In this document: positions 1 through 5,444 of the stretch, piece after piece | Layout: the number at the start of each line of letters is the position of its first letter | How positions within the stretch are numbered: the stretch's first letter is position 1 | DNA from: Candidatus Poribacteria bacterium | Lineage (GTDB): Bacteria; Poribacteria; WGA-4E; WGA-3G | DNA length: 7,119 bases | Direction: 5' to 3' | Assembly (NCBI GenBank): GCA_028818995.1 | Contig: JAPPMR010000202.1 | Span: 1 to 7,119, forward strand | Notes under the pieces: generated by a model | The model's input: only the letters and a program-made list of their open reading frames with translations | Told to the model about the DNA's origin: nothing | The model's database searches: none | Program-made: the position numbers and the translations under genes

Positions 1-887
1 ATCCCAGCCCCTACATTTTTCCCAGGTGCAGCAGACCGACCAAACCGGCTCCGTATAGACGGTTTTGATACAACATCAAGAACGATAGGTGCATCAATGA
101 TTTCAATAGTAGGTTCAGATCTCGCCTCGAAACTATACGGCTTTTGAAACCGAGTAAGATATTGTTGACTAACACCCAGCAGGAACATAACCAAAATTGT
201 CGCCGCGCCGAAAGATACCCACGGCACTAACGGTTTTCCAGACGGATGAATCGTCGGGTTAATATCGGCGACTTGCCGCATAATGCGCGCCGTTAAATCA
301 GCAGGTAACTGCACGCTCCGAAGCACTTCGCTCACCAAGGATTTTGACGCTTGTAGACGCTCTCGTCCCCGGCGAAGCCGACTTTTTATTGTGTCTACCG
401 ACACACCTAAGAAGTTGCCTATCTCCCTCACCGTCATCTCGCCAAGATAGTAGAGTGTCACGACTGTCCGCTCACTCTCTGGCAACCTTTTTAAAAGTTT
501 TTTGACAATCTCAGAGTTCTGCTCAGCGGCGTCTGCCTCACGCTCCAGCGTTACGTAATGTGTATAAGAGGATTCATCTATCTCTTCCAAGGGTGTCTCT
601 TCCAGCGACTGCATCGCTGGTTTATGCCTCTGAATCCAATTAAGTGTCAGTCGATGCGCAATCACATACAACCATCCGGCAAAACACTTATGCTCTTTCA
701 AGGTCCCAAGTTTTTTGTATACTTGAAGAAAAACATCTTGGGTCAGTTCTTCCGCATAGTGAAAATCTCCTATCTTTCGCCAGATAAGCGCGTGAACCCC
801 CTTCTGATGCCTTTCGACCAAGGTATTGAATGCCGAATCATCACCTGATAAAATCCGCTGTATTAACTGAACATCATTTTCCAACAT
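1..887 (-). CDS. ECF-type sigma-70 family RNA polymerase sigma factor with membrane-anchored C-terminal extension (partial, runs off left edge)
   Basis: The frame is open from an ATG at 887 to the window edge (295 codons, no stop). GGAGG at 894-898 lies 6 nt upstream of the ATG. Residues about 8-88 form sigma region 2: an EELTQDVFLQVYKKL core-binding helix (46-60) and a region 2.4-like FAGWLYVIAHRLTLNWI (69-85). Residues about 127-180 form region 4, with a helix-turn-helix MTVREIGNFLGVSVDTIKSRL (151-171). ECF factors normally end near here (about 180-200 aa). This one continues with a basic linker, one hydrophobic segment (about 222-239, WVSFGAATILVMFLLGV) and a Pro/Ser-rich tail, so it probably tethers itself to the membrane. 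The expected role is directing RNA polymerase to stress or envelope promoters; no separate anti-sigma gene is visible. From memory the tail resembles poribacterial sigma factors. Copy A of the repeated element lies about 217 nt upstream, suggesting autoregulation. Confidence 0.93.
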   Translation of the reverse strand, partial: MLENDVQLIQRILSGDDSAFNTLVERHQKGVHALIWRKIGDFHYAEELTQDVFLQVYKKLGTLKEHKCFAGWLYVIAHRLTLNWIQRHKPAMQSLEETPLEEIDESSYTHYVTLEREADAAEQNSEIVKKLLKRLPESERTVVTLYYLGEMTVREIGNFLGVSVDTIKSRLRRGRERLQASKSLVSEVLRSVQLPADLTARIMRQVADINPTIHPSGKPLVPWVSFGAATILVMFLLGVSQQYLTRFQKPYSFEARSEPTIEIIDAPIVLDVVSKPSIRSRFGRSAAPGKNVGAG

Positions 888-1089
888 TAGAGACCTCCGA
901 GACGAATACACGCTCCTATATCCTTCCAAATTTAGGAACACTCGGCAGTAAGATACGCAAGGTTCCCGACGAACACCTAACAGTTAACTACACTGCCTCA
1001 AACCCTTGAGATTATAATGTAGGTGGTCGATTCCTGTTTCAACCAAATTCAATAGAGTGTGAGATAGAAAAGAATCCTTCACGACACCC
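888..1089. other. Sigma-factor 5' leader / intergenic DNA
   Basis: No gene is visible in this stretch, which would be the long untranslated leader of the sigma factor if transcription starts at element A. On the minus strand it holds a TATAAT-like hexamer (1011-1016) without a well-spaced -35 box. Closer to the gene is a GGAACC (about 960-966) with GTGTTCC further down (about 934-943), loosely like an ECF -35/-10 pair. Neither is strong enough to call as a promoter. Confidence 0.4.
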
Positions 1090-1136
1090 TCTTTAAATAT
1101 AAAGACACAACTTTTTGAAGGAAAGGGTGCATTATA
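1090..1136 (-). promoter_or_regulatory. Repeated element copy A (ATGCACCC-N16-GTGTC plus hairpin), upstream of the sigma factor
   Basis: On the minus strand ATGCACCC (1132-1125) is followed after exactly 16 nt by GTGTC (1108-1104). A 6-bp, 4-nt-loop hairpin TCTTTA/TAAAGA (1090-1105) overlaps its end. Copies B (5157-5202) and C (5445-5494) share both boxes, the same 16-nt gap, an A-rich patch before GTGTC and a following hairpin. It points at the sigma gene 217 nt downstream. It could be an ECF-type promoter (TGCACC about -35, TGTC about -10) or a transcribed 5' element. The repetition is seen directly; the function is inferred. Confidence 0.6.
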
Positions 1137-1159
1137 AAAAATAAAAAGCAAATTTGCAA
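1131..1159 (-). promoter_or_regulatory. Candidate sigma70-type promoter for the sigma factor gene
   Basis: The minus strand reads TTGCAA (1159-1154), 17 nt, then TATAAT (1136-1131). That is a perfect -10 box, optimal spacing and a 4/6 match to TTGACA. It lies inside the 3' half of the terminator hairpin and its U-tract, so AT-richness may produce it by chance. A start about 7 nt after TATAAT would fall in the ATGCACCC box of element A. Confidence 0.35.
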
Positions 1160-1179
1160 TCAAAATTGCAAATTTGCTT
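1137..1179 (-). terminator. Rho-independent terminator of the Cys-rich peptide gene
   Basis: Positions 1146-1160 and 1165-1179 form a perfect 15-bp inverted repeat with a 4-nt loop. On the minus strand the hairpin is followed at once by TTTTT, A, TTTTTT (1147-1137). It sits about 50 nt after the peptide stop codon, so the transcript carrying the peptide should end here and be separated from the sigma gene. The stem is rich in A-T pairs but long and uninterrupted. Confidence 0.85.
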
Positions 1180-1230
1180 GAAATCGTATGGGATTTCGAC
1201 TGCGAAAAACAGTGGAAACACAAACACGGA

Positions 1231-1494
1231 TTAACTATCATAAACACACTTAGATTCCCATGTTACACAAGTACCCTCGGAGTACTCTTTACATGCCCAA
1301 TCACACCGCCCCTCCGAGCCACAATCATCATTGCTCAAACACTCAAGTCCAGCTTCGGCGGATGGTGTATGGATTCCTTGCGATAATAAAAGGGTTCCAC
1401 TTGCTACACCCAAAGCCAACGGTGCCCGTATACCAACCCGTCCACTCTCAGATGTAAGAAACCGCTTTGCTCTATCGCGTGTCTCCTTTTTCAT
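1231..1494 (-). CDS. Secreted six-cysteine small peptide; candidate substrate of the adjacent PqqD-domain glycosyltransferases
   Basis: This encodes 87 aa. The ATG at 1494 is chosen because AGGAGG (1503-1508) lies 8 nt upstream; an in-frame ATG at 1533 has no ribosome site. Residues 1-24 are charged (MKKETRDRAKRFLTSESGR, then VGIRAP). Residues 25-41 are hydrophobic (LALGVASGTLLLSQGI). TPSAEA (43-48) is a good signal peptidase I site, giving a mature peptide of about 39 aa. That part holds Cys 52, 58, 64, 68, 76 and 83 (C-x5-C-x5-C-x3-C-x7-C-x6-C), enough for three disulfides, plus several Ser/Thr and two Trp. The spacing recalls small secreted Cys-rich folds (C-x-N-x-D-C start). It is the last gene of the glycosyltransferase cluster and ends in a strong terminator. 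Modification by the neighbouring enzymes is inferred from RRE domains and position; I do not recognise the family. Confidence 0.8.
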   Translation of the reverse strand: MKKETRDRAKRFLTSESGRVGIRAPLALGVASGTLLLSQGIHTPSAEAGLECLSNDDCGSEGRCDWACKEYSEGTCVTWESKCVYDS

Positions 1495-1502
1495 TTGGAT
1501 TT

Positions 1503-1508
1503 CCTCCT
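1503..1508 (-). promoter_or_regulatory. Ribosome binding site of the Cys-rich peptide gene
   Basis: AGGAGG on the minus strand is a full Shine-Dalgarno match 8 nt before the ATG at 1494. It selects this start over the in-frame ATG at 1533, which would add MAGCKSGRKEEIQ and spoil the signal-like N-terminus. The strength of the site suggests high translation, as expected for a peptide substrate. Confidence 0.8.
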
Positions 1509-1538
1509 TTCTGCCGGATTTACATCCAGCCAAATTAA

Positions 1539-1571
1539 TTTTCCAAACTTAGTTGGAAAACCTATTCCAAC
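1539..1571. promoter_or_regulatory. Overlapping, mutually exclusive inverted repeats in the leader of the Cys-rich peptide gene
   Basis: TTTTCCAA (1539-1546) pairs perfectly with TTGGAAAA (1553-1560) across a 6-nt gap. The central arm, as GTTGGAA (1552-1558), also pairs perfectly with TTCCAAC (1565-1571) across another 6-nt gap. Three TTGGAA-type half-sites therefore alternate about every 13 nt. This could be a tandem operator for a dimeric repressor, or an RNA switch with two competing hairpins. It lies 45-77 nt before the start codon. Confidence 0.55.
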
Positions 1572-1577
1572 ATCAAA

Positions 1578-1674
1578 GACCTACTTGAAAATCAGGCGTA
1601 GAGGTCCTCTTTTGTCTTAACTTCACATTCTCAATTCAGTAGACTTATAGGGTCAATCTCCGCTGAAGTAGGTC
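1578..1674. repeat. 9-bp inverted repeat spanning the glycosyltransferase-peptide intergenic region
   Basis: GACCTACTT (1578-1586) is the exact reverse complement of AAGTAGGTC (1666-1674). The right arm overlaps the TGA stop (1673-1675) of the upstream glycosyltransferase. In the shared transcript the arms could close a stem around 79 nt of leader just upstream of the overlapping inverted repeats. At this separation a 9-bp match may be chance, so the functional call is weak. Confidence 0.35.
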
Positions 1675-3355
1675 AAGGTTTCATACCACTTCCAAATGCA
1701 AAGTTGCCCCGCTGTTGAACAGATCTTTCCATCTTGAAATGCTTGAAAACCGACGCTACTTCAGTCGATTTGTGCTGTTCCATGAGTGTCTCTGCCAAAG
1801 CTTTTTCGAGATGTTCATACCTGTTAATCCCCAATCTATACACATTGGATGTTATTTTACGCGTCTCAGAACTATACCGACGACAGAAAATAGGACGGAA
1901 CAAATTTTCATCCCTTGGATAACTCCTCGTCATCAACGGATGGTTCTCTTCAAACACTCGGACAATATTTTTTGCTGTCTTCTGCCAAGTGTATTTCCGA
2001 GCGAAACCTTTCGCAATCCGTTCATATTCAGCGCGCATCTTAGACGGTTCTAACCCTTGATTGATCGCTGCCGAAAGCGGGTTCATGGATACATGAAAAT
2101 CACCAAAATTATTCCATTCCAATCCGATACTCACCCCTGCCCCGTTCACTTCTGTAGGGAGACCGTATTTCGTCATGGCAATACACGGGGTTCCATAAGC
2201 CATTCCCTCTAAAACCACTGAAAGCGGTGTCCCTGGCATTGCAGGAAAACAGACCAGATCCAGTGCCTGAAAGAAAAGCGGCAAAATTGCTGACATCTCC
2301 TTATCATCTGTCCTGAAAATCACTACATTGTCGGGCGGATTCTTATAGTGCTGTGCTAATACATAATCATAGACAAAAATCGAGAGGTGTGAGTTGGCGC
2401 GGGCAAACGCAGAAATCCACTCTGCTCCAAGGTTCGGCTCAAATCCAGAAATCAATCCAACGATGGAGCGTTCGGCAAACTGCGGTTTATCAAAAATAGC
2501 AGCAGTGTGTTGCTTCGCTAACCCTTTATCAATCGGTTCAACAACGTTGATACCGTCGGGAATCACATGGACATGTCTTTCCGGAATACCAAACTCACTC
2601 AACCATTCCTTCATCCATGATGCTTTGACAACCAAACTATCATTCGTTTTCTGGGCTACATAGAGCGCCAAGAGTGATTCAAGCAGCGAACTTTGTAGTT
2701 TCTGGCTGTTTTCTATACAGTGAACAATTGGAATATCTGGGACCTGATAGTATAACAGGTCATTCTCCATTAATTGAGAAAGCAGTAAAATACCATCATA
2801 TCCTTCCCTGGCATACCATACAGGTACAAAGGTATCGTCCTCATCATTTGTTATCTGCCGAATACGAATCTTCCCTAAATCTCTCTTGTTCCCTGGGCGT
2901 ATACCGCCATCTCTGACTTGCGAAAAAGCCAGCGTCTCTAACGATGCTTTACGCGTAAGGGCAGATAAAAGTTGATACCGATTCATAGTCGTGATGTAAT
3001 CAATCGATGATTCTTCTTCCCTAAAACCGAATGGAACCAACAATCGGAGTTCCCGACGTACAGGTTGAGAGGCGTTAAACTCACCAGATGACTCGGGCAT
3101 CTGTGCTAAAAGTTGTCCTCGCTTACCAAACCACTCCAACCGTTTAATCCCTTCAAAAACGGATGACACCTTATACTTTTTTTTCAAAGCTTCAACAATT
3201 TGATACTCCGTCTGAGTCCCATAGCGACTCAGGATATCCCATTCTACATCGTTGATTTCAATGATGTCGTGGGTTTCAAGGTCAGCAACATATTTGCGTC
3301 CCTCTCGTTCAAATTTATGGTGGGATTTTAAGCGATAACCTAAGTTATGTGTCAC
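1673..3355 (-). CDS. PqqD-like (RRE) domain fused to GT4-type glycosyltransferase, with first Glu of the EX7E motif missing
   Basis: This encodes 560 aa from a GTG at 3355. Residues about 8-84 match the PqqD fold pattern: KYVADLETHDIIEIN (21-35), a helix with an IVEALKKKY motif (53-61), then a GIKRLEWFGKRGQL helix (69-82). PqqD-like domains bind leader peptides in RiPP pathways. Residues about 100-475 are a GT-B fold GT4-type transferase: VIPDGIN (264-270, the usual acceptor/donor hinge motif), VGLISGFEPNLG (299-310), ALDLVCFPA (364-372) and LSVVLEGMAYGTPCIAM (378-394). The second Glu of EX7E is E383, but the first is G375, so activity may be altered or lost. An unassigned basic tail follows (about 475-560). 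There are no membrane segments, so it should be cytoplasmic. The gene begins 23 nt after its sister glycosyltransferase and precedes the Cys-rich peptide, so all three look co-transcribed. The sugar and true acceptor are not visible. Confidence 0.88.
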   Translation of the reverse strand: MTHNLGYRLKSHHKFEREGRKYVADLETHDIIEINDVEWDILSRYGTQTEYQIVEALKKKYKVSSVFEGIKRLEWFGKRGQLLAQMPESSGEFNASQPVRRELRLLVPFGFREEESSIDYITTMNRYQLLSALTRKASLETLAFSQVRDGGIRPGNKRDLGKIRIRQITNDEDDTFVPVWYAREGYDGILLLSQLMENDLLYYQVPDIPIVHCIENSQKLQSSLLESLLALYVAQKTNDSLVVKASWMKEWLSEFGIPERHVHVIPDGINVVEPIDKGLAKQHTAAIFDKPQFAERSIVGLISGFEPNLGAEWISAFARANSHLSIFVYDYVLAQHYKNPPDNVVIFRTDDKEMSAILPLFFQALDLVCFPAMPGTPLSVVLEGMAYGTPCIAMTKYGLPTEVNGAGVSIGLEWNNFGDFHVSMNPLSAAINQGLEPSKMRAEYERIAKGFARKYTWQKTAKNIVRVFEENHPLMTRSYPRDENLFRPIFCRRYSSETRKITSNVYRLGINRYEHLEKALAETLMEQHKSTEVASVFKHFKMERSVQQRGNFAFGSGMKP

Positions 3356-3371
3356 TGATTCATATTCCTCC
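3353..3371 (-). promoter_or_regulatory. Unusual translation initiation region: three-codon minicistron overlapping the GTG start
   Basis: On the minus strand GGAGG (3371-3367) is followed 3 nt later by ATG-AAT-CAG-TGA, whose stop overlaps the GTG start of the glycosyltransferase (GTGA). The SD-to-GTG distance is 11 nt, rather long, and SD-to-ATG is 3 nt, rather short. Ribosomes could start on either. The N-terminal PqqD alignment supports the GTG as the real gene start. Confidence 0.45.
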
Positions 3372-3378
3372 TTTCATG

Positions 3379-5124
3379 TTATGCAGTCGCCTGTATTAAG
3401 CCGTGAACCCTTTTAAGTGTCGCCTTTGCTCGTTCCTCATCCTCAACCACCGCAGCAAGGACTGCCTCGGCTTCCCTCACAGTGTGATTCTTCAAAATGC
3501 TTAACGCAAGACCGTCCTCAACATGCATGGAATAGGCTGTATCCCTTATTAGACAGCGCTCATAATGTTGATCCATCCCCAATACAATCGATTTGTATTT
3601 CAACCACTCACTGCCTTGATGTGTTAAGCCGTCCGCTTCTAAACCATGAGTTGCTTCTGACGGCGTCGGTACGAACATATTTAAAAGTCTATTTGGATTG
3701 ACAAGCCGTCTCTTTTCGTGGAGTCTCTCAAAGCACTTCATAATCCGTCGCGCCGTTTTGTCCCAAGTGAACAACTCTGCCCGTTCTCTTGCCTTCCGAG
3801 AAAGTTCTTGTCGCATTTCCTCATCATTCAGTAGCAAATTAATCTTCTCCGAAAAATCTAAGGGTGAAGGGTAACTTACAACCGTCGCTATATCCTCTTC
3901 AAAGCTCTCGGCATCGGCAATCAGCCCCGTATTTCCAACAACCGATGGCACACCATCAAAATTGGGAACGATCGGTGGAACACCACATGCCATCGCTTCA
4001 AGAACTGTCAAGCCAAAGGTTTCCTCGCCTGACATTGAAAGGAAACAGTAGACGTCAAATGCGTTATAGACCATCGGCAACTTCTCGCGCGGATGGAATC
4101 CGGCGTAGACGAGATTATCAGGAAGTTCCCTCGATTGATATCTTCCAAGGTTCGGACCCGCAATCAAAAACAAAAAATGCGGATTCAACTCAGCGAGTTT
4201 CAAGTAGACAGAAGCCCCTTTTTCAGAATCTACCCGAGAAAGATAACCAACTGTTGGAGTTGTTACAATACGCTCGTCTCCAACCTGTTCAGCCAACTCT
4301 CGCTTGGCTTTTTGTTTATTCATCGGACGGAACAACGCCGAATCTACACCATTGGGGAGTGTATTAAAGAAACTCGAATCCCATACATAATCCGAATAGA
4401 ACTCCCGGACATAATCCGATGGTGCTGTGAAAGCATCAAAATCTCGCATCGCCGCGTAATGCCGCAATATGGAGTTTATCGCCTTCCCCCCATGTCCACG
4501 AGGGGCATGACACTGAACTAAGATCGGTGGGAGTTCTATATGTTCGTAAAGTGGTAGCAGCCACGTTTCCTGGTCGCGATGTAAGGTAAGAATACCGAAA
4601 TAGGTTTCATTGATCCTTCGGCTGAGTCTACCGAAGTCAGACACCTTAACATCAACTTCATACACGTTATCCGCTAATTTTCGATTTTGGTTGCCTGTAA
4701 AATGGAGATCTACGTATTTGGTGAGGTGTTCAAACATGTAAGACAATGCCATGTTCGTCCCCGCATACAACGTTTCAATATCAAAATACGAGTCAACATT
4801 GATACCCGGTATCGCAACAAGCAACTTCCGCCGATCCGCTCCTACTGAGATGATCTCCTCGAGATTTTTACCGCGATTGAATACTAACCCTTCCTTTTCG
4901 AATTCTGCAAATCTCTCAAACGCTTCATAAATCTCGTCCTCTGCATAAGTGGTTTTCAGGACCTGGACAATTTCTTCATTTGTCTGCTCTTCCGCCAGTT
5001 TCAGGATGTCGAACATTACGGCGGAGAGTTCGATAATGCTCGCTTTTTCAAGGTCTGCAGCATAAAACACCGCATCCTTTTCAAAGAGGTAAAGCGGGTG
5101 TAAAATTCTTGGGAAATCAAACAC
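3379..5124 (-). CDS. PqqD-like (RRE) domain fused to GT4-type glycosyltransferase with intact EX7E motif
   Basis: This encodes 581 aa from GTG at 5124, chosen because GGAG (5131-5134) lies 6 nt upstream and the PqqD-like domain begins at once. An upstream in-frame ATG (5277) would add 51 residues translated from repeated regulatory DNA. Residues about 7-84 are PqqD-like: FYAADLEKASIIELS (20-34), EEIVQVLKTTYAEDEI (50-65), AFERFAEFEKEGLVF (68-82). Residues about 98-470 are a GT4-type GT-B enzyme: QCHAPRGHGGKAIN (204-217), LPNGVD (256-261), VGYLSRVDSEKG (292-303), then EETFGLTVLEAMACGVP (367-383) with EX7E Glu368 and Glu376. A tail of about 110 aa (471-581) is unassigned. There is no signal peptide, so it should be cytoplasmic. 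It is the promoter-proximal gene of the cluster, 50 nt after element B. Family knowledge predicts retaining transfer from a nucleotide sugar; the acceptor is inferred to be the Cys-rich peptide. Confidence 0.9.
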   Translation of the reverse strand: MFDFPRILHPLYLFEKDAVFYAADLEKASIIELSAVMFDILKLAEEQTNEEIVQVLKTTYAEDEIYEAFERFAEFEKEGLVFNRGKNLEEIISVGADRRKLLVAIPGINVDSYFDIETLYAGTNMALSYMFEHLTKYVDLHFTGNQNRKLADNVYEVDVKVSDFGRLSRRINETYFGILTLHRDQETWLLPLYEHIELPPILVQCHAPRGHGGKAINSILRHYAAMRDFDAFTAPSDYVREFYSDYVWDSSFFNTLPNGVDSALFRPMNKQKAKRELAEQVGDERIVTTPTVGYLSRVDSEKGASVYLKLAELNPHFLFLIAGPNLGRYQSRELPDNLVYAGFHPREKLPMVYNAFDVYCFLSMSGEETFGLTVLEAMACGVPPIVPNFDGVPSVVGNTGLIADAESFEEDIATVVSYPSPLDFSEKINLLLNDEEMRQELSRKARERAELFTWDKTARRIMKCFERLHEKRRLVNPNRLLNMFVPTPSEATHGLEADGLTHQGSEWLKYKSIVLGMDQHYERCLIRDTAYSMHVEDGLALSILKNHTVREAEAVLAAVVEDEERAKATLKRVHGLIQATA

Positions 5125-5130
5125 TTTTTT

Positions 5131-5134
5131 CTCC
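5131..5134 (-). promoter_or_regulatory. Ribosome binding site that decides the GTG start of the first glycosyltransferase
   Basis: The minus strand reads GGAG, six A residues, then GTG. The spacing is ideal and no comparable site precedes the in-frame ATG codons at 5277, 5235, 5226, 5202 or 5181. Starting here places element B wholly in the untranslated leader. Confidence 0.7.
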
Positions 5135-5156
5135 AATCTTTTCGTTGTTTGTAATT

Positions 5157-5202
5157 GTGCTCTTAAAATTAAGGACACCATATTTTGTGGCAGGGGGTGC
5201 AT
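5157..5202 (-). promoter_or_regulatory. Repeated element copy B, upstream of the glycosyltransferase operon
   Basis: On the minus strand ATGCACCC (5202-5195) and GTGTC (5178-5174) are separated by exactly 16 nt. The second box opens a hairpin, GTGTCCTTA paired with TAAGAGCAC (5157-5178), including one wobble and one mismatch. The start codon is 50 nt downstream. This would be the promoter or leader element of the operon; its upstream edge merges with direct repeat copy 5200-5228. Confidence 0.6.
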
Positions 5203-5228
5203 AATTTGAAAAAAATATGCGAACATAA
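5200..5228. repeat. 29-bp direct repeat, copy 1
   Basis: This is identical to 5344-5372 at 24 of 29 positions with no gaps (CATAATTT, variable A/G run, AATATGCGAAC, one change, TAA). The start-to-start distance is 144 bp. It overlaps the ATGCACCC box of element B, so it may be an activator or operator site for the glycosyltransferase operon, or the trace of a local duplication. Confidence 0.6.
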
Positions 5229-5343
5229 AATGCATAAAGTCCCACCAAACCCGCACATATTTCGGTATGAAAGCCACAATTTATCAAGGAATAAGGCATA
5301 ATTCGCTGATAAAAAATCAATAATCTATTGCGAAAAAGAGATA

Positions 5344-5372
5344 CATAATTTAGGGAAAATATGCGAACGTAA
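5344..5372. repeat. 29-bp direct repeat, copy 2
   Basis: This is the second copy of the sequence at 5200-5228, lying between the divergent elements B and C. It has no ATGCACCC box: the bases outside the 29 bp differ, so the repeat is not simply a duplicated element B. Between the two copies is a 7-bp inverted repeat, TTTATCA (5280-5286) and TGATAAA (5307-5313); no gene is seen here. Confidence 0.6.
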
Positions 5373-5444
5373 CACGCCAACTTGATCTTTACTGGAAAGC
5401 AAAGGTGCTACTTTAGAAGTGCAGATAAAAATTAAAGTATCAGA

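Noticed and set aside
558..848. Plus-strand 96-aa reading frame
   Set aside because: It lies wholly inside the sigma factor gene on the other strand; region 2 and 4 motifs show the minus strand is the coding one.
984..1247. Minus-strand 87-aa reading frame
   Set aside because: It crosses the terminator hairpin and element A, overlaps the end of the peptide gene and has no SD.
1231..1494. Lanthipeptide, lasso or double-glycine bacteriocin precursor
   Set aside because: No GG leader end, no lanthionine or lasso enzymes nearby, and the leader has a Sec-type core with an AEA site.
3864..4521. Plus-strand frames of 142 and 167 aa
   Set aside because: They are antisense shadows inside the first glycosyltransferase, with no SD or recognisable motif.
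5125..5277. N-terminal extension of the first glycosyltransferase from the ATG at 5277
   Set aside because: It would translate element B and direct repeat DNA, is unusually rich in Met/Phe/Trp, and has no SD. The GTG at 5124 has a well-placed GGAG and starts exactly at the PqqD-like domain.
5280..5313. 7-bp inverted repeat TTTATCA/TGATAAA as a terminator
   Set aside because: The stem is short and AT-only for a 20-nt loop, and no gene ends beside it.
5117..5380. Minus-strand 87-aa reading frame overlapping the glycosyltransferase start
   Set aside because: No SD site. It runs through element B and both 29-bp repeats, which create its repeated YVRIF peptide, and it overlaps the better-supported gene.
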